Below, in pieces: positions 8,429 through 17,157 of a DNA stretch of 64,000 nt. Location: NCBI GenBank assembly GCA_023428375.1, contig JAEYYR010000001.1, positions 124,001 through 188,000 of the forward strand, given 5' to 3'. Origin of the DNA: a bacterium (GTDB lineage Bacteria; Babelota; Babeliae; Babelales; Babelaceae). The position numbers and the translations under genes were made by a program. The notes below the pieces were generated by a model. That model was not told the DNA's origin. It worked only from the letters and a program-made list of their open reading frames with translations, and searched no databases. Position 1 is the stretch's first letter; every line of letters starts with the position of its first letter.

Positions 8429-9487
8429 TTATTGAACTAATTTATAACCATATGCACTTTTGTGATTAATACCATTCCCTTGAAGAAAATGTACCGCTTC
8501 AATAGCTGCTTGCGTTGATGAACCAGCAGCAGTTGCTACTTGTTTAACTGCTGCTTCACCAACATCCCCGGCTACAAAAACACCATCTATTGCAATTTGC
8601 TGAGAGCGCGTTGGCAAAATAATATAACCGCCAGCATTTAAATTAACATGACCTTCTAATAATTGAGAATTTGGCGCATGACCAATCGCCAAGAACATAC
8701 CATCAAACGGCACTAAATATTCTTGTTCTGTTACATGATTATAAACACGTAAGTGCGTTACAGAATTTTCATCACCAATAACTTCATGCACTGATGTATG
8801 ATAATCTATTGAAACGTTTGGATAAGCTTCTAATCGCTCTTGCATGTCTTGTGATGCACGCATCTTATCACGTCGAACAAATATAACTATTTCATTTGCA
8901 TAGGGCGCTAAATGCACAGCTTGTTCAATCGCAGAATCCCCGCCGCCAATCACAGCAACTTTCTTACCTTCAAACATAAAGCAATCGCACAACGCACAAT
9001 AAGCAACCCCTCTGCCCTCATACTCAGTTTCACCAGGAATACCAAGTTTACGCGGTGATGAACCTGTTGCTATAATTACCGCAAATGCTTTAATTTCACC
9101 ACGCTCAGCAAGCTCAATACTAAACGGCCATTCGGTAAAATTAACTTTCGTAACCCAATCATCAATAAATTGCGCACCCTTCAAAATCGCCTGATTTTTA
9201 ATAAAATCAACGATTTCATATCCTGGCTTAGGCTCAACACCGGGCATATTTTCAACCATTGCAGCACCCATTAATTGTCCGCCGGGTTCCTTACCAGCAA
9301 TAACAAATGTTGGAATTTTAGATCGCGCAGCCGCGAGTGCCGCGCTACAACCACTAATACCAGAACCAATAATTAAAATAGGTGCAACAGGCTGGCCATT
9401 CAGAACGCCATATTCTGTAACACCTATAGATTCACTCAATAATGAAATGCTTGAAAATAACAATACAAAAAATAAAATTTGCCCCAT
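8429..9487 (-). CDS. trxB: Thioredoxin reductase with N-terminal hydrophobic export/anchor segment
   Basis: FAD- and NADPH-dependent disulfide reductase, 352 residues from ATG 9487, which has AAAGGAG at ideal distance. FAD motif GSGISG at 41-46, redox-active C164-A-L-C167 (usually CATC), NADPH motif GGGDSA at 181-186, the NADPH-selecting VRRDKMRAS, and the C-terminal FAD motif VFVAGDVGEAAVKQVATAAG. The odd feature is residues 1-34: a hydrophobic stretch (QILFFVLLFSSISLL) ahead of the catalytic domain, which normally begins almost at the first FAD strand. It resembles a signal peptide or membrane anchor, though it has no positive n-region charge. Lies downstream of the terminator that closes the ribosomal run, so it probably has its own promoter or depends on readthrough. 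Confidence 0.9.
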   Translation of the reverse strand: MGQILFFVLLFSSISLLSESIGVTEYGVLNGQPVAPILIIGSGISGCSAALAAARSKIPTFVIAGKEPGGQLMGAAMVENMPGVEPKPGYEIVDFIKNQAILKGAQFIDDWVTKVNFTEWPFSIELAERGEIKAFAVIIATGSSPRKLGIPGETEYEGRGVAYCALCDCFMFEGKKVAVIGGGDSAIEQAVHLAPYANEIVIFVRRDKMRASQDMQERLEAYPNVSIDYHTSVHEVIGDENSVTHLRVYNHVTEQEYLVPFDGMFLAIGHAPNSQLLEGHVNLNAGGYIILPTRSQQIAIDGVFVAGDVGEAAVKQVATAAGSSTQAAIEAVHFLQGNGINHKSAYGYKLVQ

Positions 9488-9518
9488 ACGTTCTCCTTTG
9501 TTTTTTTGCAAACAAAAA

Positions 9519-9546
9519 CTCCCAACAGATAGATACCCATTGGGAG
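9519..9546 (-). terminator. Intrinsic terminator closing the ribosomal protein run
   Basis: On the minus strand CTCCCAA, a 14-base loop and TTGGGAG are followed directly by TTTTTG. It lies just after the stop of the NifU-like gene and about 30 bases before the trxB start. Confidence 0.75.
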
Positions 9547-9552
9547 CATGTC

Positions 9553-9798
9553 TTAATCTTGAACAGCTTGCACTGAAATAATTTCAGGAATTTGTTCACA
9601 TAATTTTTGTTGCAAGCCCAGCTTCAATGTATAAATTGACATTGGACAGTGCGTGCATGCTCCCTTTAAACGAACATACACAACACCATCAACAAAAGAA
9701 ACAAATTCTATCAAACCACCATCGCGAGCGATATACGGTTGAAGTTCATCTAAAATTGAACAAATACGCTGTTCAATTGATGATGTTTCTGCTGACAT
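9553..9798 (-). CDS. NifU-like C-terminal domain protein (Fe-S scaffold)
   Basis: 81 residues that make up a single NifU C-terminal domain, which binds or transfers an Fe-S cluster through a CxxC motif. Seen here: LDELQPYIARDGGLIEFV (the conserved RP.l..DGGdie.v pattern) and GACTHCPMSIYTLKLG with the C-x-x-C ligand pair. There is no A-type or N-terminal NifU domain. It starts five bases after the rplQ stop and is the last gene before a terminator, so it appears to be part of the ribosomal/rpoA transcript. That link is unusual; co-expression could couple Fe-S assembly to growth, but this is speculative. Confidence 0.88.
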   Translation of the reverse strand: MSAETSSIEQRICSILDELQPYIARDGGLIEFVSFVDGVVYVRLKGACTHCPMSIYTLKLGLQQKLCEQIPEIISVQAVQD

Positions 9799-9803
9799 CT
9801 GAG

Positions 9804-10163
9804 TTATTCAACCCATTCCAACATAGCCATTTCAGCTGTGTCACTCGCACGACGACCTAAAGGAATAATGCGAGTATAGCCACCTGGACGTTGTGTGTAA
9901 CGTGGTGCAACTTCTTGGAAAAGTTTTACCAATACTTCTTCTTTGTAAGGAAGCAACGCTTTAACACGACGACGCGCATTAAAAGTGTTTCCTTCACGAG
10001 CCATAGTTACCAACTTTTCTGCAAAGCGGCGTACTTCTTTGATTCGTGCTTTAGTTGAAGTAATGCTACCGTGCTCAATCAAAATCATAGCTTGATTGCG
10101 CAACAACGCTTTACGGTGTTGTGATGGTAAATTTAATTTTTTTCTACCATTTTGATGATTCAT
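9804..10163 (-). CDS. rplQ: 50S ribosomal protein L17
   Basis: 119 residues, typical bacterial L17 lining the base of the large subunit near the exit tunnel. The N-terminal MNHQNGRKKLNLPSQHRKAL, the STKARIKEVRRFAEKLVT segment and the C-terminal GYTRIIPLGRRASDTAEMA are diagnostic. ATG overlaps the rpoA stop by four bases (ATGA), the usual alpha-operon coupling. Confidence 0.97.
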   Translation of the reverse strand: MNHQNGRKKLNLPSQHRKALLRNQAMILIEHGSITSTKARIKEVRRFAEKLVTMAREGNTFNARRRVKALLPYKEEVLVKLFQEVAPRYTQRPGGYTRIIPLGRRASDTAEMAMLEWVE

Positions 10164-11215
10164 GATTCAATCCCATGTTGTTGCTCAAGCATTTTTTTTA
10201 CTTCAGCTTCATCAATATTCATACCGAAAGATAAGCCGAAAGTTTTAATAACTTCACGAACTTCTTCGTATGACTTACGACCAAAGTTTTTAATTTTTAC
10301 CACATCGTCTTCTTGCATATTCACTAAATCGATTACTCGTTTAATGCCAGCATTGAGAAGACAATTATGTGCTCGAACTGAAAGTTCAAATACGTCAATT
10401 GGTTTCATCAATAAATCAAGAGGAACCGTTTGAAGTCCCGTTGATTTTTGCTCTACAGGTTTTTCAACGACAGGTTCTACAGGAGTTGCCGAAATTTCAT
10501 TAAATGGGATTTCAGGCGCAGCCAAAAAGTGTTCCAACTGTGTACGCAATACAGAAACTGCATATTGCAATACATCAACCGGTGTTTCTGTACCATCAGT
10601 CTGTATAGACATCTTTAATTTATCATAATCGATATCTCGACCAACACGTGTCTTCTCAACTTCGTAAGTAACCTTACGTACTGGAGAGAACATAGCATCA
10701 ACATAAATTCTGCCATCTTCTTGCAACGCAGTACCAATAGGCCACTGAGCCGGTTGATATCCACGACCAGATTCAACGAAGAACGTAATATCTAATTCGC
10801 CGCCTTTTGAAACGTGCGCCAAGATATGTTCTTTGTTAATAAGCTCAAGATGTTCATCAGCAGTAATATCTGCTACGCGCACCACTGAATCGCCATTAAC
10901 TTTTAAATTCATTGAACCAGGTTTACCTGTTTTATTATGCACAACAATTTGCTTACAATTAAGCACTATTTGCATAACGTCTTCAACAACACCCGGTAAC
11001 GTTGAAAATTCGTTGTTAACACCTTTAATAATTACGGATGTAACCGCTGACCCCTCAACCCCGCCCAATAAAATACGACGTAAGGCATTGCCAAGAGTAA
11101 TACCAAATCCCGGCTCTAGCGGTTGGGCAACAAGCTCACCGTATGTACGAGTAAGCGTGTCCTTATTCCAACTAATCCGCGGAATTGTTAAAGGTTGATA
11201 CTCTCTTTTATTCAT
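10160..11215 (-). CDS. rpoA: DNA-directed RNA polymerase subunit alpha
   Basis: 351 residues. The N-terminal assembly domain (about 1-235) has FGITLGNALRRILLGG, the dimer and beta/beta' contact region. A linker rich in Pro, Glu and Val (about 240-265) leads to the C-terminal domain with helix-hairpin-helix motifs (DLLMKPIDVFELSVRAHN, IKNFGRKSYEEVREVIK) that binds UP elements and activators. It is about 20 residues longer than the E. coli protein because of the linker and a C-terminal tail. Ends in TGA overlapping rplQ, showing that TGA is a normal stop in this genome. Confidence 0.97.
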   Translation of the reverse strand: MNKREYQPLTIPRISWNKDTLTRTYGELVAQPLEPGFGITLGNALRRILLGGVEGSAVTSVIIKGVNNEFSTLPGVVEDVMQIVLNCKQIVVHNKTGKPGSMNLKVNGDSVVRVADITADEHLELINKEHILAHVSKGGELDITFFVESGRGYQPAQWPIGTALQEDGRIYVDAMFSPVRKVTYEVEKTRVGRDIDYDKLKMSIQTDGTETPVDVLQYAVSVLRTQLEHFLAAPEIPFNEISATPVEPVVEKPVEQKSTGLQTVPLDLLMKPIDVFELSVRAHNCLLNAGIKRVIDLVNMQEDDVVKIKNFGRKSYEEVREVIKTFGLSFGMNIDEAEVKKMLEQQHGIES

Positions 11216-11269
11216 TGATTCTCCTGAAACTCATCGCTATCTGTATCACCATTAACAAAACCAATGCTC

Positions 11270-11836
11270 TTACTTAGAATATAACTCAACAATCAAATAT
11301 TCTTCGATTGGAGTTTGAATATCTGCACGCACTGGTAAACGAAGAATACGTCCTTTACGGCCCTTTTTATCGAGTTCAACCCAATCAGGTACCTTAACAT
11401 TCGTGCTCAAACGTTTGTCCACTACTACTTCCAATAAACCATTTTTTTCTGATGCGCGTGGCGATAAACTAACTTCATCACCAACAGAAATCAAATATGA
11501 TGGTGATTCAACTTTTTTACCGTTAACATACACGTGACCGTGCACAATAATTTGACGCGCTTGACGACGGGTAGACGCTAACTTCAAACGATATACAACG
11601 TTATCAAGACGTTGTTCGAGAAGCGATAGCAATGTTTCACCAGTCGCTTGTTGACTGCGCTCAGCAATAGAATAAAAACGGCGGAATTGCGCTTCACGCA
11701 AACCATACATTTCTTTTACTTTTTGCTTTTCATGGAGCTGACGGCCATATTCCGTCATTTTACGTTGACGTTTTCCCGCTTTTTCGGAACGTTCACGGTC
11801 CACACTGCTGATAGATTTTTTTTCCATAATCTTCAT
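11270..11836 (-). CDS. rpsD: 30S ribosomal protein S4 with shortened N-terminus
   Basis: Primary 16S rRNA binder and assembly nucleator. 188 residues against about 200-209 in most bacteria: the usual N-terminal part with its cysteine-containing knuckle (MARYxGPxCRxCRR) is replaced by a short Lys/Ser/Arg-rich tail, and homology begins at KMTEYGRQLHEKQKVKEMYG. The S4 RNA-binding domain is intact (STRRQARQIIVHGHVYVNGK). The start is ambiguous between ATG 11836 and ATG 11827. Lies in alpha-operon order rpsM-rpsK-rpsD-rpoA. Confidence 0.95.
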   Translation of the reverse strand: MKIMEKKSISSVDRERSEKAGKRQRKMTEYGRQLHEKQKVKEMYGLREAQFRRFYSIAERSQQATGETLLSLLEQRLDNVVYRLKLASTRRQARQIIVHGHVYVNGKKVESPSYLISVGDEVSLSPRASEKNGLLEVVVDKRLSTNVKVPDWVELDKKGRKGRILRLPVRADIQTPIEEYLIVELYSK

Positions 11837-11851
11837 GCTCTATTTTAACTA

Positions 11852-12235
11852 TTAAACTCTACGTTTCTTCGGTGCACGTGTACCATTGTGTGGCAATGGT
11901 GTCACATCAGCCAAGGACTCAATATCAAATCCAGATGATTGGAAGGAGCGAACAACTGAATCACGACCGCTACCAGGTCCACGGAATTTGAACTTCAAAC
12001 GCTTTACGCCCATTGTGGACAATTCTTTTGCTACAGTAAAACCAATCTGTGATGCGGCAAAAGGAGTACCTTTACGAGCACCTTTAAAACCGAGTCTTCC
12101 AGAGCTACCACGTAACAATACATCACCTTCATCGGTGGTTGCAGTAACTAATGTATTGTTAAATGATGCTTTGACATGAATAATCGCAGAATCAATTGAA
12201 CGTTTTACTTTTTTTGCTTTTTTTCTGTACGCCAT
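11852..12235 (-). CDS. rpsK: 30S ribosomal protein S11
   Basis: 127 residues. Platform protein near the E site. The segments HVKASFNNTLVTATTDEGDV, KGARKGTPFAASQ, KFRGPGSGRDSVVRSFQ and the C-terminal TPLPHNGTRAPKKRRV are all typical. A basic N-terminal KKAKKVKRS precedes the fold. Position between rpsM and rpsD is conserved. Confidence 0.97.
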   Translation of the reverse strand: MAYRKKAKKVKRSIDSAIIHVKASFNNTLVTATTDEGDVLLRGSSGRLGFKGARKGTPFAASQIGFTVAKELSTMGVKRLKFKFRGPGSGRDSVVRSFQSSGFDIESLADVTPLPHNGTRAPKKRRV

Positions 12236-12253
12236 GCTTATCTATCCTATTGC

Positions 12254-12643
12254 TTATTTCTTAGTTACTTTACGCTTAAGCGCAACAGCAGAACCAGCTT
12301 TACGAGGACCTTTGCGTGTACGTGCATTTGTCTTAGTGCGTTGACCGCGTGCAGGCAACCCTTTTTTGTGCCTTGAGCCTCTGTAAGAACCAATGTCTTG
12401 CAAGCGTTTAATATTCAAACGAATCTCTTTTCTCAAGTCACCTTCAGTGAGATAGTTTGCTGTAACTTCTTTTTGTATAGCTGCAATTTCAGCATCACTC
12501 AAATCTTTTACACGCTTATCAAAATCGATTGCGAGTTTGACAAGAATGTCTCTCGATGTTTTCAAGCCTAAACCAAAAACATACGGAAGCGCATACTCAA
12601 TGCGTTTTTCACGCGGTAAATTTACACCTTCAATGCGTGCCAT
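12254..12643 (-). CDS. rpsM: 30S ribosomal protein S13
   Basis: 129 residues. Head protein that contacts the P-site tRNA and forms intersubunit bridges. Begins MARIEGVNLPREKRIEYAL, contains the helix-hairpin-helix GLGLKTSRDIL, and ends with the basic tail RGQRTKTNARTRKGPRK. Family-typical length and position. Confidence 0.97.
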   Translation of the reverse strand: MARIEGVNLPREKRIEYALPYVFGLGLKTSRDILVKLAIDFDKRVKDLSDAEIAAIQKEVTANYLTEGDLRKEIRLNIKRLQDIGSYRGSRHKKGLPARGQRTKTNARTRKGPRKAGSAVALKRKVTKK

Positions 12644-12665
12644 TCGTTACCCTTATGTAGCCTAA

Positions 12666-12782
12666 TTAACCTTGACGTTGCTTATGACGAGCATTCTTTT
12701 TGCAAAGAACACGTACAACACCTTCGCGATTGACTATTCGACAATCACGACAAATTCTTTTAACCGAAGTTCTAACTTTCAT
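12666..12782 (-). CDS. rpmJ: 50S ribosomal protein L36
   Basis: 38 residues, too short for ordinary gene finding thresholds. The translation MKVRTSVKRICRDCRIVNRE followed by GVVRVLCKKNARHKQRQG matches L36. Zinc ligands are C11, C14, C27 and H32, the zinc-binding form of the protein. Lies between infA and rpsM as in most bacteria; ATG 12782 follows an AGGATG-type ribosome binding site. Confidence 0.97.
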   Translation of the reverse strand: MKVRTSVKRICRDCRIVNREGVVRVLCKKNARHKQRQG

Positions 12783-12792
12783 CGAACATCCT

Positions 12793-13032
12793 TCATGAAA
12801 CACGTTCACTCTTATAACGCAATACTATTCTTCCACGAGTCAGATCATACGGTGAAAGCTCTAAAGCAACTCTATCACCAGGTAAGATACGAATATAATT
12901 CATTCGCATTTTTCCGGAGACATGAGCTAAAACCACATGCCCGCTCTCTTCTAATTCTACACGAAACATTGCATTCGGTAAGGTTTCTTTTACGATACCA
13001 TCAATCCGAATTACATCATCTTTAGTTTTCAT
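12793..13032 (-). CDS. infA: Translation initiation factor IF-1
   Basis: 79 residues, a single S1-like OB fold that occupies the 30S A site during initiation. Diagnostic segments are GIVKETLPNAMFRVELE, VLAHVSGKMRMNYIRILPGD and LTRGRIVLRYK. It lies between map and rpmJ with gaps of seven and ten bases, the standard spc/alpha junction. Confidence 0.97.
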   Translation of the reverse strand: MKTKDDVIRIDGIVKETLPNAMFRVELEESGHVVLAHVSGKMRMNYIRILPGDRVALELSPYDLTRGRIVLRYKSERVS

Positions 13033-13039
13033 AACTCAC

Positions 13040-13792
13040 TCAATTCAATCGTGTGGTAATAATTGGACCATTGTCAGTCACAATTATGGTGTCTTCAACA
13101 TGCGCAGCAAGACTATTATCCACTGTCTTGGCTGTCCATCCATCTTTCAAAACAACTATTTCATAATCACCTAATGTGATCATTGGTTCAATTGCAAATG
13201 CCATGCCAGCACGAATAAGAGGTCCTCTTCCCGCCTGACCATAGTTCAAGATTTCAGGATCTTCATGCATTTTCTTACCGATACCATGACCGGCAAAATC
13301 ACGCACAACACCAAAGCCATGGCGCTCAACTTCATGCTGTATAGCAGCTGAAATATCGCCGATTCTTTTACCTACAAGAGCCTGTTCAATGCCTTTATCC
13401 AATGATGAATATGCTACATCAACCAACTTCTGAGCTTTATCATTAGATTCTTCTACAAAGTAACAACGCGCCATATCCGCACAATAACCACCCCAAGCAG
13501 CGCAGACATCGACTTTTATCAAGTCGCCTCGCTTAATAATCTTGTGTGGTGAAGGCACACCATGAACTACCTCATCATTAACTGAAATACAGCTAACATG
13601 ACGATATCCATGATATCCCATTGATTGTGAAATCATGCTACGCTTTTTTAATTCATCAGAAATCCAAGAATCTATAGCTCCAGTGGAGATTCCTGCAACA
13701 ATTTGCTGTGGCAACAAAGCAAAAATTTCTGCTAAGTACGCTCCAGCCTTTTTCATCGAATTTATAGCAAACAAACTCTTATGATTACTCAT
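13040..13792 (-). CDS. map: Methionine aminopeptidase, type I
   Basis: 250 residues. Removes the initiator methionine from new proteins. Pita-bread fold metal ligands can be assigned: the two Asp in VDVCAAWGGYCADMAR, His in GHGIGKKMHEDPE, Glu in FAIEPMITLG and the final Glu in HVEDTIIVT. No N-terminal zinc-finger or SH3 extension. Starts with a four-base overlap with the adk stop, and infA follows after seven bases. Confidence 0.96.
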   Translation of the reverse strand: MSNHKSLFAINSMKKAGAYLAEIFALLPQQIVAGISTGAIDSWISDELKKRSMISQSMGYHGYRHVSCISVNDEVVHGVPSPHKIIKRGDLIKVDVCAAWGGYCADMARCYFVEESNDKAQKLVDVAYSSLDKGIEQALVGKRIGDISAAIQHEVERHGFGVVRDFAGHGIGKKMHEDPEILNYGQAGRGPLIRAGMAFAIEPMITLGDYEIVVLKDGWTAKTVDNSLAAHVEDTIIVTDNGPIITTRLN

Positions 13793-14490
13793 GATGCCTT
13801 ATTTATTCCAATTATATGCATAAACGCATGAAATACATCTTCTAATGGCTTTTCTACAAAAAGCTCTATTGGACGTTTACCTGTTTGTTCAAAATAATCC
13901 AACAATGCTTGCTCATGCTGATGATATTGTTGTAAACGATCTAAAATAACCGCTACTTCTTTATCATCGGAACGCCGACTGAGCGGCTTGAAACAATGAG
14001 TACAAGAATCGCCATCTTTAGGCGCTAATTGTTGATCAACAAGAGAGTAAACCGCCTGGCAATCACCATTGGCACAAATTACTCTACCTTGTAAACGTTT
14101 TAAAACAGCTTCATCACTTGCTTGCATATGTACAATATTGAGGTTCCAACCATCAAATCTTGCATCTTTAAGCAATGTATCAAGCGACTGAGCCTGATTT
14201 ACCGTACGAGGGAAACCATCCAAAATTATCCAAGATGAAGAGGTGTTTAGGTTATTAAACAACCAGTCAGCCACCATTTCGGTAATAACTTCATCTTGTA
14301 TTAGCTTACCAGATTTTATCGCAAAATCTATTTGTAACCCTAAAGGACTTTTTTCTCGAATATGCTGGCGGCACAAATTTCCGGTTGAAATTTGCTGCCA
14401 TCCCAACTGTCTAATACACAGATGGGAAAGGGACCCTTTACCAGAGCCTGGAGGTCCCATAAATATTATTAACTGTCCTGCTGTATTCAA
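13789..14490 (-). CDS. adk: Adenylate kinase with zinc-type LID
   Basis: 233 residues. Balances AMP, ADP and ATP. The P-loop FMGPPGSGKGS is at 10-20; ISTGNLCRQHI and LDGFPRTVNQAQSLD are the NMP-binding and catalytic segments. The LID carries four cysteines, CANGDC and CTHC, suggesting a zinc knuckle, but the first pair is spaced C-x4-C instead of C-x2-C. The protein is about 20 residues longer than the E. coli enzyme. Start overlaps the secY stop by four bases. Confidence 0.95.
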   Translation of the reverse strand: MNTAGQLIIFMGPPGSGKGSLSHLCIRQLGWQQISTGNLCRQHIREKSPLGLQIDFAIKSGKLIQDEVITEMVADWLFNNLNTSSSWIILDGFPRTVNQAQSLDTLLKDARFDGWNLNIVHMQASDEAVLKRLQGRVICANGDCQAVYSLVDQQLAPKDGDSCTHCFKPLSRRSDDKEVAVILDRLQQYHQHEQALLDYFEQTGKRPIELFVEKPLEDVFHAFMHIIGINKAS

Positions 14491-15803
14491 CGTATTGTCC
14501 TACTTTTCATAGAACCGGATGTCAAAAACCCTTCATAGCGATGCTCAATCAAATATGATTCGATCTGTGCTGCTAATTCAAGCGCAACGCCAACCACGAT
14601 CAATAATGAAGTACCACCTAAATAGAATGGCATATCAATTATAGCGCTCAAAATGTTTGGCAATGCAGCTAATATACCCAAGTATATAGCACCAACAAGT
14701 GCGATACGAACTAAAATATAGTCAAAGAAATCAGCGGTTTGTTTACCGGGGCGAATTCCTGGAATAAACCCACCATTTTTCTTCATATTATCTGCCAGTT
14801 CAACTGGATTGAAATAAAGATACGTATAGAAATAGGTAAAGAATACAATCAAACCAAATTGCAATACGTTAAAAATAAATCCATTATACGCAAGTGATTG
14901 CGAGAATGATTTAAAAAATTCAAATCGAGCAGAAAGGAAAGATAATAAAAAGAGTGGAATTTGCATTACAGTACCAGCAAAAATTACTGGCATTACACCC
15001 GTAGAATTTATCTTAAATGGTATATACGTACTTTGACCACCATATACTCGTTGACCTATAATGCGTCGTGCATACTGAACAGGAATCTTACGATCACCTT
15101 TTTCAAGGAAAATGATACATGCAGCAATAGCAATAAAAATTGCAAGAATTAATAATGCCATAACTATACTCATTTTACCGATTTTAACCCACTCTATAGT
15201 GCGCAATACATAATCAGGAAAACGTGCAACGATACCAGAGAAAATAATCAAAGAGCTTCCGGAGCTGCCCACACCATACAATGAAATTTGTTCACCAAGC
15301 CACATTACAAGCATTGAGCCCGCAGTTAGCGAAAGTACGAATAACATTTTAAAGCCAAGGCCCGGTGTTAAAACAAGTCCTTGCGACTCCAAGAAGACCG
15401 CCATACCACTTGCATAGACAATACTCAAACCTAAAGCAACATACCGCGTATACTGATTTATTACACGTCTACCGTAGTCACCTTCATTTGATAATTGTTC
15501 AAGTTGAGGAACTGCCTTGGTCATAATCTGCAACATAATAGAAGCAGTAATATAAGGCCCGATTCCCAACGCAAACAATGTACATTGTTGTAAAGCGCCA
15601 CCTGAGAACATGTCCAAATAACTAAGTAATCCACCTGCAGTTTTTGCTTTTTGCAAATATTCTGCAAGCATAGGGATGTTCACACCAACAACTGGTATGA
15701 ACACACCGAGACGATACACAATCAAAACACCCAGAGTAAAATAAATTTTCTTCATTAACTCGGGTATGTGAAAAACGTTGCGAAAGCTTCTGAGTAAAAC
15801 CAC
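14487..15803 (-). CDS. secY: Protein translocase subunit SecY
   Basis: Core channel of the Sec translocon, ten transmembrane helices, 438 residues from GTG 15803. I prefer this start to an upstream ATG at 15839 because AAGGAG sits in the last codons of rplO and the protein then begins VVLLRSFRNVFHIPELMKKI, the usual SecY start. The plug and helix 2 region (LLSYLDMFSGGALQQCTLFALGIGPYI, conserved FSGG..Q...FALGI.PYI) and the basic loop GDRKIPVQYARR are clear. It serves the large set of exported proteins in this window. Operon order rplO-secY-adk-map is standard. Confidence 0.96.
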   Translation of the reverse strand: MVLLRSFRNVFHIPELMKKIYFTLGVLIVYRLGVFIPVVGVNIPMLAEYLQKAKTAGGLLSYLDMFSGGALQQCTLFALGIGPYITASIMLQIMTKAVPQLEQLSNEGDYGRRVINQYTRYVALGLSIVYASGMAVFLESQGLVLTPGLGFKMLFVLSLTAGSMLVMWLGEQISLYGVGSSGSSLIIFSGIVARFPDYVLRTIEWVKIGKMSIVMALLILAIFIAIAACIIFLEKGDRKIPVQYARRIIGQRVYGGQSTYIPFKINSTGVMPVIFAGTVMQIPLFLLSFLSARFEFFKSFSQSLAYNGFIFNVLQFGLIVFFTYFYTYLYFNPVELADNMKKNGGFIPGIRPGKQTADFFDYILVRIALVGAIYLGILAALPNILSAIIDMPFYLGGTSLLIVVGVALELAAQIESYLIEHRYEGFLTSGSMKSRTIR

Positions 15804-15807
15804 AATC

Positions 15808-16248
15808 CTACTTCTCCTTGGTAATAACAACCTTTCCACCTACATCTTCAATTGCTTTCAGAGCAGGCTTACTTGTAGCATCAACATGCACAGTCAATTT
15901 TTTGGTTAACGAACCATTACCAAGAACTTTAACAAGTTTTGATTCCGAAGAAATCAAACCATATTGTTTTAAGTGAGTTTTTGAAACTTCATCGTTAGCG
16001 TTGAAAACTGCTTCAATTTGTTCTAATGTCACAATTTGATATTCAGTACGAAAAGGTGCGTTATTAAACCCGCGTTTTGGTAAACGACGAGTCAAAGGCA
16101 TTTGACCGCCTTCAAACAAAGCACTCGGTGATTTATGACCACTACGAGAACCTTGTCCTTGATGACCACGACCTGATGTACCGCCACGGCTTCCGCCGCG
16201 GCCAATTCTTTTTCTTCTTTTACCAGCTGAAACTAAAGTATTAAGCAT
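15808..16248 (-). CDS. rplO: 50S ribosomal protein L15
   Basis: 146 residues from ATG 16248, which has AAAGGG at good distance; a GTG nine bases upstream is less likely. The Gly/Arg-rich N-terminal region KRRKRIGRGGSRGGTSGRGH and GHKSPSALFEGGQMPLTRRL are diagnostic, with a typical C-terminal globular part. Its start overlaps the rpsE stop by eight bases, leaving no room for rpmD (L30), which many bacteria have here. Confidence 0.96.
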   Translation of the reverse strand: MLNTLVSAGKRRKRIGRGGSRGGTSGRGHQGQGSRSGHKSPSALFEGGQMPLTRRLPKRGFNNAPFRTEYQIVTLEQIEAVFNANDEVSKTHLKQYGLISSESKLVKVLGNGSLTKKLTVHVDATSKPALKAIEDVGGKVVITKEK

Positions 16249-16768
16249 GATTTGCACCCTTTACAATTTCAGTAATAGTCTTACCACGCAATTGCGCAAT
16301 ACGTTTTGCTGAACGGCACTTAGCTAACGCATTAAGAGTAGCTTTTACTACGTTAATACCATTAGATGAACCAATTGTTTTTGCTAAAACGTCTTTTACG
16401 CCAAGCGCTTTCATAACAGCTGAAACGCCGCTACCAGCAATTAAACCAGTACCTTGGTATGCTGAACGTAATACTACTGATGTTGCGCCATGACGACCTT
16501 CAACATTGTATGGCAATGTGGTACCACGAATAGAAATTTCGATAAGATTTTTGCGAGCTCTTGCTGTTGCTTTTGCAATAGCTGATGCAGCATCGCGACT
16601 TTTACCTGAACCCATGCCCACCAAACCTACTGAAGGTTCATCTGATGGTTTACCTGAAACAACCATGGCTGAAAAAGTAAATCTTTTACCACCTTTAGTT
16701 ACTTTAGTAACACGTTTCACACTAACAACTGTGTCGGTAAAAAGCGTTTTGTTTGTATTTTCTGACAT
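16241..16768 (-). CDS. rpsE: 30S ribosomal protein S5
   Basis: 175 residues. Protein of the decoding-site fidelity region and mRNA entry. Contains the double-stranded-RNA-binding-like N-terminal domain (VSVKRVTKVTKGGKRFTFSA) and the C-terminal segment GTGLIAGSGVSAVMKALGVKD. Family-typical length. Follows rplR by 22 bases. Confidence 0.97.
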   Translation of the reverse strand: MSENTNKTLFTDTVVSVKRVTKVTKGGKRFTFSAMVVSGKPSDEPSVGLVGMGSGKSRDAASAIAKATARARKNLIEISIRGTTLPYNVEGRHGATSVVLRSAYQGTGLIAGSGVSAVMKALGVKDVLAKTIGSSNGINVVKATLNALAKCRSAKRIAQLRGKTITEIVKGANHA

Positions 16769-16790
16769 AATATTTCCAATAATAAATCAA

Positions 16791-17141
16791 TTAAATATGC
16801 ATGCCGCCTTCACGCAAACCTTCTGCGAAAGCTTTAACGCGGCCATGATATAAAAATTTACCACGGTCAAATGCAGCAGATTGAATTCCTTGCTCAACAG
16901 CACGTTTAGCAAATTCTTTTCCTACAGCAAATGCACGTTCTGACTTAGTGCCAGTAATCGCTTCAAGCTCTTGCGTTGAGCAGCTTACCAACGTTTTATG
17001 TTGCACATCATCAATAAGTTGTGCATATAAATGATTTAAACTACGAAAAACTGAGACGCGAAGAGTTGACGAACCAAGGCGAGAACGAACTCGTTTGGCA
17101 CGACGTTTTGTTCGTCGCTGCAATTTTTTAATAAATGACAC
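16791..17141 (-). CDS. rplR: 50S ribosomal protein L18
   Basis: 116 residues, 5S rRNA binder of the central protuberance. Basic N-terminus KKLQRRTKRRAKRVRSRL, then LRVSVFRSLNHLYAQLIDD and the conserved end FDRGKFLYHGRVKAFAEGLR. Standard spc order rplF-rplR-rpsE. Confidence 0.97.
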   Translation of the reverse strand: MSFIKKLQRRTKRRAKRVRSRLGSSTLRVSVFRSLNHLYAQLIDDVQHKTLVSCSTQELEAITGTKSERAFAVGKEFAKRAVEQGIQSAAFDRGKFLYHGRVKAFAEGLREGGMHI

Positions 17142-17157
17142 GGTTTAGACTCCAACT

